Below are positions 53,392-62,620 of a stretch of 64,000 nt of DNA, piece by piece. The stretch comes from Vibrio sp. Isolate34 (GTDB taxonomy: Bacteria > Pseudomonadota > Gammaproteobacteria > Enterobacterales > Vibrionaceae): contig NZ_JAKEUO010000002.1 of assembly GCF_022397915.1 (NCBI RefSeq), forward strand, positions 317,863 through 381,862, in the 5' to 3' direction. A program made the position numbers and the translations under genes. The notes under the pieces are model-generated. The model did no database searches. It worked only from the letters and a program-made list of their open reading frames with translations, and was not told the origin of the DNA. The stretch's first letter is position 1; each line of letters begins with the position of its first letter.

Positions 53392-56300
53392 ATGTTTCAA
53401 ATTTTCAAGCAGTGGTTAATGCCTTTTTCCGTTATCATTGCGACTCAGATTTCCGTTGTTCGTGCAGATTCCATTCGAGTTGTTGGGCCTGATGGCCAAA
53501 TACAATCAGCGCCTACGTTTTCAGAACCTCTCTCAAGAGCGCAGTCAAATAGCGCTGAGCCTTCTCGTTTCTATGGTCCAACTCGTGGTTCAGAGACGCT
53601 GTGGTCTATCGCCTCAAGATTACGTCCGGATAACTCCGTTTCAGTCCAACAGACCTTGTTGGCAATTTATCGCTTAAATCCTCAGGCATTTGAAAACCAG
53701 AACATCCATAGCCTGTTGCCGGCTAGCAATCTACGCGTGCCTTCTTTAGAGCAAGCGCGAGCAAGTTCTACGCAGCAAGCCATCAATATCATGAATTCGC
53801 ACCTAGCGAAGCTTGATGATCCGACGACGAAACCTGCAGCTTCAAAGCCAAAAGCAGTGCAAGCCTCAAATCAATCGGATACTGGTTCGAAAAATACCAC
53901 ATCTGCAAAACAAGCCAGCTCAACTGAAGTCGCTAATAAACCAGCCTCTCTTGTTCCATCATCTCCAGCAAAAGAGATGAATAAGCTGGAGAAACAGCTA
54001 GAGCTTTCAGAAACAGAACTCCTTTCACTTGAAGAGAAAAACCATCAACTCCGCTTAATGCTGTCAAATGTACAGTCAGAAGTGGATGTGCTGAAAACGG
54101 AACTCAGCGATGAAGACCGTATCCGCAGTGAAGTTGAAAAGTTATTGGCGGAAGAACGTAGAAAGAACGCTGAAATTGAAAAAATGGCACCAAGCGCGAT
54201 GGATCAACTGTTGTCTAACGGTTGGTTAGTGGCTGCACTGGCGATTATTCCCGGCCTTCTGCTTGGTTTAATCATTGTTGTGCTATTGGGTCGCCGCTCT
54301 AAAAACGATGACCAACAACAAACAACGCAAGATCAACCGATTCAACCTGAAGCAAGCAGCGTTGCGCCTATCACTCTAGGCGATGAGATAGACGACCTTG
54401 ATAACGAGTTGTCTCTCGATGATGAATTGTTTGGTACGGAAGATGACGCCAATAAGCTGTTTGATGATCAAGCTCTGGCTGAAGAAGACGATGTATTCGC
54501 AGGCCTAGACGAATCGGATCTCGATTTCAATCTCGACGGTGAAGACGATGATCCATTTGCCAGCATTGGCGAAAACGGTGACTTAGACACTAACTTCGAT
54601 GATCTGGACTTAGACAGCAGCAATGGCATCAGTGTCAACGGTGAAGAAAAGGCGCTTGGTCTTGAAGAGATGGAGCGCGCGCTTGATAAAACGGCAGAAA
54701 GCGCTTTAGATTCTGACGATGTCGATTTTGATCTTTCTGATGATAACTCAATGTCTGCTGACGACATTGAAGCGCTGCTATCTCAAGAAGCTGAGACGGA
54801 AGATTTAGGCTCGAATGAGCTAGACCAATCTCTGCTAGACGATCTGTTTGCCCTTGATGACGAAGACGATGATAGCTTCGATATCGATGCTTTGATTTCG
54901 GAAGAGCAAAATGACTCGCCTTCGACGAGCACCACTCCAGCTACCGATGATTTCGACATTGATGCGCTTATCTCAGAGCAACAGAGTGATGCGAAACCAG
55001 CAGATTTGAGCAATGACGAATTCGATATCGATGCTCTGATCTCTGAACAGCAGACTCCACAGCCAGTAGCACAACCCGCAACGCCAAGTGTAGAAGACGA
55101 TATTGATGACATCTTTGCTCAGGTTGCCGCGCAAAATGATCAAAACGACCTTTTCAATCTTGATAGTGATGATGAAGTTACCAAAGACTTGAACAGCGGT
55201 TTGGCATCGGATGATGATATCGAAAACATCCTGTCTCAGTTTGATAAACCAATCGTAGACGAAGAAACTCAAGACAGCGTTGATCTGCTTGATGAGCAAC
55301 TGGCAGGAGATGATGTAGACCTAAGTAACTCAACAGACCTTCTTGATGAGATGCTAGGGGACGAATCGGATGATAACTCTGAAAGCGAGCCTCTTGGCTT
55401 TGATTCTCTGTCTGAACTTGAAGAGATTTCTGGTCTATCGACGGACGATGAGCTAAACATTGCCGAAGATAGCACGGAAACTTTAGATGAGTTGATCGGT
55501 GATTCTGACGATGATGACTTTGAACTCGATGAAGATAGCACTGATCTGCTTGATGATTTCCTTGATAGCGAATTGTTAGCTGATGATGCATCAGCCGATG
55601 AAGCGAGCGAGAAGGACACGGGATCTTTAGACCCGTTTGATGATCTACTAACAAGCGGCATTGAAGACGAGCTTGAATCAGAAGAGCAGACGTTTGATAA
55701 AGAGTTAGACGCGGCCTTTGATTTTGACAAAGCCAGCGACGAACCGATTAAAAACTCAGACGTTGAAACTACTCAGTTACCGTTGGAGCCTTCTGAAGCC
55801 GAACCAGAGCAAATTAACGATGAGCTATTAGATTCAGAATTGGCGCAAGACAGCTTAGAGCCAGAAAGCGATGATGTTAAGCCACAAAACGATGAAGCCT
55901 TTAATCGTGATGACTTTATCGATGATCTATTTGGTGTAGCACCAGCAACAGATGCTCTGCTTGATGATTCACTAGAAACCACAGACGAAGCGTTGATTGA
56001 TGAATTAATGACGTCTGACGACAGTGATGTATTGGAAGCAACTGAAGAGCCAGTTGAAGCTCCAAGCGAAAAGTTTTCTGAACCAGAACAAACATCAAGT
56101 TCGGATGTTTTAGATTCATTACCGGAACAAGCAGAACCGTCTGTTGAAGATAACGAACTGGATATTGATTCGCTGTTATCTGAAAACTCTGATTTTGAAG
56201 AGCCCGCTTTCGCTGAGTTAGAACAAGAAGCGCTTGAGCCGAAAGCAACAGATACACCAGACAGTCACGAAGAAATCGCGCCTAGCTTTGAAAACCAAGC

Positions 56301-58065
56301 TTCACCAGCGTCACTGAGTGATATCTCGGAAGATGAAGAAGAGACGGTTGAAGATTGGTTAGCAGAAGCGATCGACGATGTAGAGTCTCCAGCGAACATC
56401 GACTCTGATTTCGACTTTGAGCCGAAAATTCAAGGTAGCGATGAATTTGAAGATGTCGTTGAATCCTTGCCAGAGCCAGAGCGAGCTGCAAATATGCCGG
56501 AAATCATTCCAAATGAATTCGGCGTACCAGAAGATGACGATTGGCTGATTGAAGATAAAACGTCTGAGCCAGAAGCATTAGAAGAAACTGACGTAGCATC
56601 AGAGTCTGTAGCACCTGTTGTTGAACCTAAATTAGACGCTGAACCGCAAGTTGAAGCGACACTGCAAGCGGAAGTAGCAGAACAAGAAAGTGACGAAGAG
56701 TTCTCGTTTGATGACTTTGAGTTGCCAGAGTTTAGTGAAGAAGATGCATTGGCAGAAGCTGATGTTGAATCAACATCAGAACCAGTCACGCAAGCTGTTG
56801 ATGCTCAGCCAAGTGTTGAATCACAACCAACCGCTGAGCCTCAGCTTGATGCAGCACCACAGGCTGAAACTGCGAAACCAGAAAGCGAAGAAGAGTTCTC
56901 GTTTGATGATTTTGAGCTGCCAGAATTCGGTGAAGAAGATGCATTAGCTGAAGTGGTGAGTGAACCGGATGAAGCACAGTTAGAGCAAGACTTATCTGAT
57001 GGCACTGAGAAGTTCGAATTCGATGACCTTGATCTGCCTGAATACGATGAAGAGAGTGCGAAAGCCGATTCTGTCTTAGATGATATTGAGCAAAGCAGTG
57101 CTGAGCCAGTAGCAGAAAATGAAGGTGTAGAGTTCGATGAGCTTGATTTACCAGAATACGGTGAAGATGAAGCTATCTCTGATGCGTTTGCTGAGAAGCC
57201 AACACCGCTAACCTCTTTCAGCCCACAAGGCGAAGAGCAAGATGCGTTGCACGATTTGTTCTCGAATCCGCAAAGCTTCAGTCATGCTGATGATTTATCG
57301 GATGCGGAAGAGTCTGAAATGGCTGGCTTCATACAGCCAGAGCTATCATCGAATGCACTCTCAGAATCAGACCTAGCGCCAGCAGCGTCAAACTCAGCGC
57401 CAACGGAGGTTCAAGACGAACCACTAGAAGGCTTTGATGATTTTGATGAGACAGCACTGGCTGAGTTGCTTTCGGAAGATGTTCAAGACTCGGTCGATAA
57501 CATGTTCGACAAACCTCTTGATGCAACATCGATTGATAGCGCAGGGCTAGACATTGATGCAATGCTTGAAGTGGGCGGCGAAGATTGGAAGGGCTTTAAT
57601 TTAGCGCCAGAGCAGCAATCGAGCATGCACAATGATGTGCCTGATGACCAACAAGAGATTTGGGCATCGGCAGAGCAACAAGCTGAACCAAAAATCAAAG
57701 AAGAGAATTGGGGACAGCAAGATAACTTAACCGAACCAGGCAATGGTCGTGATAAACAATACATGACGATTGATGAACTTATGGCGCGAGTCGAGCAAGA
57801 AGGCGAAGAGGTCATTAATCCAGATGATGAAGAATTGAAGCTGGATGTTGGCCTAAATGAATTCCCAGATGTGATCGGCGATATTGGCAACTATGATGTT
57901 GATAGCAATGCAGAAGCTGCAGGTAAGCTTGATTTGGCTAAAATATACATCGAGATGAGTGATCCTCAAGGGGCGATTAAGCTACTAGAAGAGGCGATTG
58001 TTGACGGAAGCGATGACATTCGCCGCGAGGCCAAGAATCTCATCGACACGTTAAACGGTCGATAA
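53392..58065 (+). CDS. hubP: Polar hub protein HubP (FimV family)
   Basis: A 1557-residue single-pass membrane scaffold that marks the cell poles in vibrios and recruits ParA-type ATPases for chromosome origin, flagella and chemotaxis arrays. Order of parts: signal peptide (about 1-25), FimV-type N-terminal/LysM-like periplasmic domain (about 55-120, GPTRGSETLWSIASRLRP), a linker, coiled coil (about 194-265), membrane helix (about 278-300), a very acidic cytoplasmic region of about 1200 residues, and the C-terminal FimV/TPR-like domain (about 1500-1557, AGKLDLAKIYIEMSDPQGAI). The acidic region contains near-identical repeat units (see the repeat entry) and two copies of an FDIDALISEQQ-type motif. 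Gene order pdxB-asd-hubP-truA matches other vibrios. Confidence 0.93.
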   Translation: MFQIFKQWLMPFSVIIATQISVVRADSIRVVGPDGQIQSAPTFSEPLSRAQSNSAEPSRFYGPTRGSETLWSIASRLRPDNSVSVQQTLLAIYRLNPQAFENQNIHSLLPASNLRVPSLEQARASSTQQAINIMNSHLAKLDDPTTKPAASKPKAVQASNQSDTGSKNTTSAKQASSTEVANKPASLVPSSPAKEMNKLEKQLELSETELLSLEEKNHQLRLMLSNVQSEVDVLKTELSDEDRIRSEVEKLLAEERRKNAEIEKMAPSAMDQLLSNGWLVAALAIIPGLLLGLIIVVLLGRRSKNDDQQQTTQDQPIQPEASSVAPITLGDEIDDLDNELSLDDELFGTEDDANKLFDDQALAEEDDVFAGLDESDLDFNLDGEDDDPFASIGENGDLDTNFDDLDLDSSNGISVNGEEKALGLEEMERALDKTAESALDSDDVDFDLSDDNSMSADDIEALLSQEAETEDLGSNELDQSLLDDLFALDDEDDDSFDIDALISEEQNDSPSTSTTPATDDFDIDALISEQQSDAKPADLSNDEFDIDALISEQQTPQPVAQPATPSVEDDIDDIFAQVAAQNDQNDLFNLDSDDEVTKDLNSGLASDDDIENILSQFDKPIVDEETQDSVDLLDEQLAGDDVDLSNSTDLLDEMLGDESDDNSESEPLGFDSLSELEEISGLSTDDELNIAEDSTETLDELIGDSDDDDFELDEDSTDLLDDFLDSELLADDASADEASEKDTGSLDPFDDLLTSGIEDELESEEQTFDKELDAAFDFDKASDEPIKNSDVETTQLPLEPSEAEPEQINDELLDSELAQDSLEPESDDVKPQNDEAFNRDDFIDDLFGVAPATDALLDDSLETTDEALIDELMTSDDSDVLEATEEPVEAPSEKFSEPEQTSSSDVLDSLPEQAEPSVEDNELDIDSLLSENSDFEEPAFAELEQEALEPKATDTPDSHEEIAPSFENQASPASLSDISEDEEETVEDWLAEAIDDVESPANIDSDFDFEPKIQGSDEFEDVVESLPEPERAANMPEIIPNEFGVPEDDDWLIEDKTSEPEALEETDVASESVAPVVEPKLDAEPQVEATLQAEVAEQESDEEFSFDDFELPEFSEEDALAEADVESTSEPVTQAVDAQPSVESQPTAEPQLDAAPQAETAKPESEEEFSFDDFELPEFGEEDALAEVVSEPDEAQLEQDLSDGTEKFEFDDLDLPEYDEESAKADSVLDDIEQSSAEPVAENEGVEFDELDLPEYGEDEAISDAFAEKPTPLTSFSPQGEEQDALHDLFSNPQSFSHADDLSDAEESEMAGFIQPELSSNALSESDLAPAASNSAPTEVQDEPLEGFDDFDETALAELLSEDVQDSVDNMFDKPLDATSIDSAGLDIDAMLEVGGEDWKGFNLAPEQQSSMHNDVPDDQQEIWASAEQQAEPKIKEENWGQQDNLTEPGNGRDKQYMTIDELMARVEQEGEEVINPDDEELKLDVGLNEFPDVIGDIGNYDVDSNAEAAGKLDLAKIYIEMSDPQGAIKLLEEAIVDGSDDIRREAKNLIDTLNGR
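56695..57180 (+). repeat. Internal repeat units of hubP
   Basis: Near-identical units of about 60 bases at 56695-56753 and 56890-56950 encode EEFSFDDFELPEF-EEDALAE; two more diverged units lie near 57005-57060 and 57125-57175 (LPEYDEESA, LPEYGEDEA). The unit is a multiple of three and would let the acidic region change length by recombination. Confidence 0.85.
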
Positions 58066-58077
58066 GCTCAGCGAAAC

Positions 58078-58108
58078 GAAAAGGGTAGCATTGGCTACCC
58101 TTTGTTTT
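58078..58108 (+). terminator. hubP terminator
   Basis: A 10-bp perfect stem (AAAGGGTAGC and its complement) with an ATTG loop, then GTTTT. Confidence 0.85.
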
Positions 58109-58257
58109 AGGTGAGGATAAGAGTCGTCGTTTTATTTGGCTTCTCAAAGCTAACCTAGGGCGATGGTGAGTGTTTATTGAAGTTTTAGCCCCATCCTATT
58201 TGGGCTAGCACTCATTTCCGTATATACTTCTCGCCCATTTTCAAAGAGAACAAGAAC

Positions 58258-59052
58258 ATGAAAATTGCTTTAGGTATTGAATATAACGGTACCCACTACT
58301 TTGGTTGGCAGCGCCAACGAGACGTGAAAAGTGTCCAAGAAGAATTGGAAAAGGCTCTTTCAGTTGTCGCGAATCACCCAGTAGAAGTTATGTGCGCAGG
58401 TCGTACAGATGCCGGTGTTCACGGTACGGGACAAGTCGTTCACTTTGAAACTAATGTCGATCGTAAAATGGTGGCATGGACAATGGGCGCGAATGCAAAC
58501 ATGCCAAAAGATATTGCGGTTCGTTGGGCGACTGAAGTTGATGCGGATTTCCATGCTCGTTTTTCAGCGACTGCACGCCGTTACCGCTACATTATCTTTA
58601 ACCATGCACTGCGCCCAGGCATTCTGAATTCAGGCGTGAGCCATTATCATGGTCATCTTGATGAGAAAAAAATGCATGAAGCGGGTCAGTACTTGTTAGG
58701 CGAGAACGACTTCACTTCATTCAGAGCGACACATTGTCAATCTCGTAGCCCATGGAGAAACATGATTCACTTAAATGTGACTCGTCATGGACACTATATT
58801 GTGATCGACATTAAAGCGAATGCGTTTGTTCACCATATGGTGAGGAATATTACTGGTAGCCTTATTGCAGTAGGTAAAGGTGAGCAGAAACCAGAATGGA
58901 TCCAGTGGCTTTTAGAGGCCAAAGATCGAAAAGTGGCAGGTGCGACTGCAAAAGCGGAAGGCTTGTATCTGGTGGACGTTGATTATCCTGAACATTTTGA
59001 ACTACCACGAGAGCCAATTGGCCCTCTATTTTTACCGGATAATTTGAACTAA
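58258..59052 (+). CDS. truA: tRNA pseudouridine(38-40) synthase
   Basis: TruA makes pseudouridine at positions 38, 39 and 40 in the anticodon arm of many tRNAs. The 264 residues are close to E. coli TruA (270). The catalytic aspartate is in [13 protein letters not shown] near residue 53, and [12 protein letters not shown] near residue 10, [14 protein letters not shown] and [17 protein letters not shown] are family motifs. ATG at 58258 is preceded by AAAGAGAACAAGAAC. It has a strong terminator on its 5' side (from hubP) and no obvious one on its 3' side before accD. Confidence 0.97.
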   Translation: MKIALGIEYNGTHYFGWQRQRDVKSVQEELEKALSVVANHPVEVMCAGRTDAGVHGTGQVVHFETNVDRKMVAWTMGANANMPKDIAVRWATEVDADFHARFSATARRYRYIIFNHALRPGILNSGVSHYHGHLDEKKMHEAGQYLLGENDFTSFRATHCQSRSPWRNMIHLNVTRHGHYIVIDIKANAFVHHMVRNITGSLIAVGKGEQKPEWIQWLLEAKDRKVAGATAKAEGLYLVDVDYPEHFELPREPIGPLFLPDNLN

Positions 59053-59228
59053 ATGTGAGACTTAGGTTCAAAAATTATTACGGTTTAGTGCGTAAGATAG
59101 TCCCAGAAAATAGGTACAACCAGTTTTTTATCTACAGTCGCTGTTTTATGTGCTTTAATTCCCACGCATAATTCCCAAATTTATTTCTTTCGCAATCAAG
59201 CGGAAGAATCGAAACAAAAAGGTCTTCC

Positions 59229-60155
59229 ATGAGTTGGCTTGAAAAGATTCTAGAAAAAAGCAACATCGTAACATCTCGTAAAGCGTCTATCCCTGAGGGT
59301 GTTTGGACTAAATGTACTTCTTGTGAGCAGGTTCTTTACCATGCTGAGCTAGAGCGTAACCTAGAAGTATGTCCAAAATGTGATCATCACATGCGCATGA
59401 AAGCACGTCGTCGTCTAGATACATTCCTAGACAAAGGCGAGCGTGTTGAACTAGGTACTGATCTTGAGCCACAAGATAAGCTGAAATTTAAAGATTCTAA
59501 GCGTTACAAAGAACGTATCTCTGCTGCACAGAAAAACAGTGGTGAGACAGACGCACTAGTTGCAATGAAAGGCGAACTACTTGGTTTACCTATCGTAGCG
59601 TGTGCTTTTGAATTCTCATTCATGGGCGGCTCAATGGGTTCTGTTGTTGGTGCTCGTTTTGTGAAAGCGGTTGATGCTGCAATTGAAAACAACTGTGGTT
59701 TAGTTTGTTTCTCTGCAAGTGGTGGTGCGCGTATGCAAGAGGCGCTTATGTCTCTAATGCAAATGGCAAAAACCAGTGCTGCCCTAGAGCGTTTATCTGC
59801 GAAAGGCCTACCGTTTGTATCAGTAATGACTGATCCAACAATGGGTGGTGTTTCTGCAAGTTTGGCAATGCTTGGTGATATCAACATTGGTGAGCCAAAA
59901 GCACTGATCGGTTTCGCTGGACGTCGTGTAATCGAACAAACTGTACGTGAAGACCTTCCTGAAGGTTTCCAACGCAGTGAGTTCCTACTAGACCACGGTG
60001 CTATCGACATGATCGTTGACCGTCGTGAGATGCGTCAGCGTGTTGCAAGCCTTGTTGCTAAAATGACCAACCAGCCTTCACCATTAGTAGTTTCTGTGAA
60101 CGATTCACCGAATGAAGCTACTTATGAAGTACCAGAAGCGCCAGAAAAAGGGTAA
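59229..60155 (+). CDS. accD: Acetyl-CoA carboxylase carboxyltransferase beta subunit
   Basis: AccD with AccA moves the carboxyl group from biotin to acetyl-CoA, giving malonyl-CoA for fatty acid synthesis. The N-terminal zinc ribbon CTSC and CPKC near residues 28-55 is the family hallmark, followed by the crotonase-like carboxyltransferase core with [16 protein letters not shown] near residue 158, [12 protein letters not shown] and [14 protein letters not shown]. The 308 residues match E. coli (304). ATG start with AAAAAGGTC upstream. folC follows after 42 bases, as in E. coli; the genes are probably one transcription unit through dedD. Confidence 0.97.
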   Translation: MSWLEKILEKSNIVTSRKASIPEGVWTKCTSCEQVLYHAELERNLEVCPKCDHHMRMKARRRLDTFLDKGERVELGTDLEPQDKLKFKDSKRYKERISAAQKNSGETDALVAMKGELLGLPIVACAFEFSFMGGSMGSVVGARFVKAVDAAIENNCGLVCFSASGGARMQEALMSLMQMAKTSAALERLSAKGLPFVSVMTDPTMGGVSASLAMLGDINIGEPKALIGFAGRRVIEQTVREDLPEGFQRSEFLLDHGAIDMIVDRREMRQRVASLVAKMTNQPSPLVVSVNDSPNEATYEVPEAPEKG

Positions 60156-60197
60156 AGTACCTTCTAACAAACCAACTTTATTATGGTTATGAGTTAG

Positions 60198-61460
60198 ATG
60201 AGTCAACAACCTATTCCTCAAGCCACATCCTCTTTGGAGATGTGGCTTGATTATTTATCAAACATCCACACCAGTGCTATTGATCTTGGATTAGACCGAG
60301 TTCAGGCCGTCGCCTCTAAGGCAAACCTCACCAAACCTGCTCAACACGTTATTACTGTTGCCGGAACCAATGGCAAAGGCTCAACGTGTGCCCTGATGGA
60401 AGCGATTCTATTGGATGCTGGTTATTCTGTTGGTGTCTACAGCTCTCCTCACTTAATTCGCTATAACGAACGTGTTCGTATCAATGGCCAAGATCTCTCT
60501 GATGAGAAGATGGTTCAGTCTTTCGATTTCATTGAGAAAGAACGTGGCGAAATCAGTCTTAGCTTTTTCGAATACGGCACTTTAGCTGCGTTACGCGCAT
60601 TTCAAACGGAAGCGGTCGATGTCGTGCTATTGGAAGTAGGGCTAGGCGGTCGTTTAGATGCAACCAATATCGTTGATCATGACGTGTCTGTGATTACGAG
60701 CTTGGCTGTCGACCACGTTGATTGGCTTGGTGATGATATTAATGTGATTGGCTTTGAGAAAGCGGGTATTTATCGTAGTGGTAAACCAGCTATTTGTGGT
60801 CAACCTAAGCCACCGGCTACGGTTGCAGCGCACGCTGATGATATTAAAGCTGAGTTCTACCAAGTAGGCATTCAATACACCTACGATGTGGATGGCGACA
60901 CTTGGAACTGGCGCAGCGGTGCATTCCAATTAGAATTTCTACCTATTCCAAGCCTACCGCTACCGAACGCAGCAACCGCGTTGATGGCATTAGGCACTTC
61001 AGAGCTTAGCATCAGTGATGTGAATGTCGTTAATGGTATGAAGAACGCACAGCTTCCTGGGCGTATGCAGCAAATTAGCGAGCAACCTGTGATTGTTCTT
61101 GATGTGGCGCATAACCCACATTCAGCCGAGTACTTTGCACAGCAAGTAACGAAGCAATACGCAGGCAAAAATTTACACGTTGTAGTCGCTATGCTTCATG
61201 ACAAAGATATTCCAGCGACATTGAAAGTATTAGCACCTATCACAACACATTGGTACCCAGCTTCATTGCAAGGCCCGCGCGCGGCAACAGCGGCTGAATT
61301 GTGTAAAAGCCTACCTCAAGGCGTAGAGCAGTATTCAAACCCTGTCGCGGCGTTTGAAGCGGCTTTAGCTTCTGTTCAAGGCGATGATGTTGTGTTGGTG
61401 GTCGGTTCTTTCCATACCGTAGGCGAAGTCTTGGAGCATTGGCAGAAAAAAGGAAACTAA
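60198..61460 (+). CDS. folC: Bifunctional folylpolyglutamate/dihydrofolate synthase
   Basis: FolC adds glutamate to dihydropteroate (making dihydrofolate) and to folates. The 420 residues match E. coli FolC (422). The Mur-ligase-type P-loop is VAGTNGKGSTCALME near residue 53, with EVGLGGRLDATNIVD, SLAVDHVDWLG and the C-terminal LDVAHNPHSAEY motif. The start at 60198 (MSQQPIPQATSSLEMWLDYL) has GAGTTAG upstream. Its stop codon is directly followed by the dedD start with no spacer. Confidence 0.97.
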   Translation: MSQQPIPQATSSLEMWLDYLSNIHTSAIDLGLDRVQAVASKANLTKPAQHVITVAGTNGKGSTCALMEAILLDAGYSVGVYSSPHLIRYNERVRINGQDLSDEKMVQSFDFIEKERGEISLSFFEYGTLAALRAFQTEAVDVVLLEVGLGGRLDATNIVDHDVSVITSLAVDHVDWLGDDINVIGFEKAGIYRSGKPAICGQPKPPATVAAHADDIKAEFYQVGIQYTYDVDGDTWNWRSGAFQLEFLPIPSLPLPNAATALMALGTSELSISDVNVVNGMKNAQLPGRMQQISEQPVIVLDVAHNPHSAEYFAQQVTKQYAGKNLHVVVAMLHDKDIPATLKVLAPITTHWYPASLQGPRAATAAELCKSLPQGVEQYSNPVAAFEAALASVQGDDVVLVVGSFHTVGEVLEHWQKKGN

Positions 61461-62033
61461 ATGGCAAGTAAATTCCAAAGCCGATTAGTCGGCACCATCA
61501 TTTTAGTGGCCATTGGCGTGATTGTATTGCCAGATGTGCTCGATGGTAAGAAGCTCCACTATAAAGAAGAGTTTGCAAGTATTCCTATTAAGCCAGAGCT
61601 TGATAGTAATGTTGAAGTGTTTGAAGTTCTCGATCCTGTTGAAGATCAGATAGCGCTACCGGACTCTCCGGTTGAGCGAGTGGTTGAAAGCAGTGTTGAT
61701 GATAATTCAGATACGCAAACGGCGTCGGTTTCTGAAAAAGAAGCAGACAAAGTGGCAGTGGTGGTTAAGCCGGTACCAGAAAAAAATGAATACCAAGACA
61801 GCGCTTGGATCATTCAATTGATGGCTTTAAAGAATGCTGACAACGCAAAAAACGTTGTCAAGGATTTGCAGAAGCGTGGTTACCAAGCTCATACCAAGCA
61901 AGAAAAAACTTTTACGCGAGTAATTATTGGCCCGGATGTGTCTAAATCCAAACTTGAGCGACAAATTAAGGAATTAGAAAAAATTACGGGTTCAAAAGGC
62001 CAATTGCTCAAATTTAAACCGTTAAATCCATAA
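61461..62033 (+). CDS. dedD: SPOR-domain cell division protein DedD
   Basis: A 190-residue bitopic inner-membrane protein of the divisome. One helix near residues 10-28 (GTIILVAIGVIVLPDVLDG) is followed by an acidic periplasmic linker and a C-terminal SPOR domain (about 113-188, AWIIQLMALKNADNAKNVVKDL) that binds denuded glycan at the septum. The start codon abuts the folC stop, so translation is coupled. It is last in the accD-folC-dedD unit; cvpA follows 61 bases later from its own PurR-controlled promoter. Confidence 0.93.
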   Translation: MASKFQSRLVGTIILVAIGVIVLPDVLDGKKLHYKEEFASIPIKPELDSNVEVFEVLDPVEDQIALPDSPVERVVESSVDDNSDTQTASVSEKEADKVAVVVKPVPEKNEYQDSAWIIQLMALKNADNAKNVVKDLQKRGYQAHTKQEKTFTRVIIGPDVSKSKLERQIKELEKITGSKGQLLKFKPLNP

Positions 62034-62069
62034 GAAAACGTTTGCGTCAGCATTTTTTCTGTTAAAATG
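62033..62069 (+). promoter_or_regulatory. PurR-box-like site and promoter of cvpA-purF
   Basis: The 16 bases at 62033-62048 match the PurR consensus ACGCAAACGTTTGCGT at 14 positions. A TTGCGT -35-like element overlaps it and TAAAAT (62064-62069) is a plausible -10. This is the expected purine-repressed control of cvpA-purF. Confidence 0.8.
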
Positions 62070-62094
62070 CGCGCCAACTTAAGATGAAGAATTC

Positions 62095-62586
62095 ATGAAT
62101 TGGTTAGATTTTGTCATTTTAGGCGTGATCGGCTTCTCTGCCGTGATCAGTTTAGTTCGTGGTTTCGCTAAAGAAGCCTTGTCACTCGTAATTTGGTTTG
62201 GAGCATTTTTCATTGCTAGCCAGTACTACGCTAAATTAGCGATGTACTTCACCAATATCGAAGATGAGATGTTTCGAAACGGAACTGCGATAGCAGCATT
62301 GTTTGTTGCAACGTTAGTTGTTGGTGCCTTAGTTAACTATGTCATCGGTCAGCTAGTTCAGAAAACAGGCCTGTCAGGTACAGACAGAATCCTCGGTGTC
62401 GTCTTTGGTGGCTTACGTGGTGTTTTGATTGTTTCTGCAGTGTTGTTTTTCATGGATGCGTTTACTGCATTCCCAAGTTCTGAGTGGTGGAAGAATTCGC
62501 AGTTGGTTCCGGAGTTTAGTCGAATCATTGCGCCGTTCTTCGAGCATTTACAAGCAACATCTAGTTTCTTATCTGGCGCGCTCTAG
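62095..62586 (+). CDS. cvpA: CvpA-family membrane protein
   Basis: A 163-residue inner-membrane protein with four hydrophobic helices and the family start NWLDFVILGVIGFSAVISLVRGFAKEAL (core: VRGFAKEALSLVIWFGAF). CvpA was found as needed for colicin V production and is linked to envelope stress and bile resistance in enterics and vibrios; its molecular role is not settled. It sits directly before purF, 34 bases apart, under the same PurR-box promoter, the conserved gammaproteobacterial order. Confidence 0.95.
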   Translation: MNWLDFVILGVIGFSAVISLVRGFAKEALSLVIWFGAFFIASQYYAKLAMYFTNIEDEMFRNGTAIAALFVATLVVGALVNYVIGQLVQKTGLSGTDRILGVVFGGLRGVLIVSAVLFFMDAFTAFPSSEWWKNSQLVPEFSRIIAPFFEHLQATSSFLSGAL

Positions 62587-62620
62587 CGCCAGTTAATGTC
62601 GAAAAATCGAGGATTAGGAC

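Noticed and set aside
54468..57890. Many minus-strand open frames rich in serine or leucine inside hubP
   Set aside because: They mirror the acidic Asp/Glu/Ser codons of hubP and lack ribosome sites and family features.
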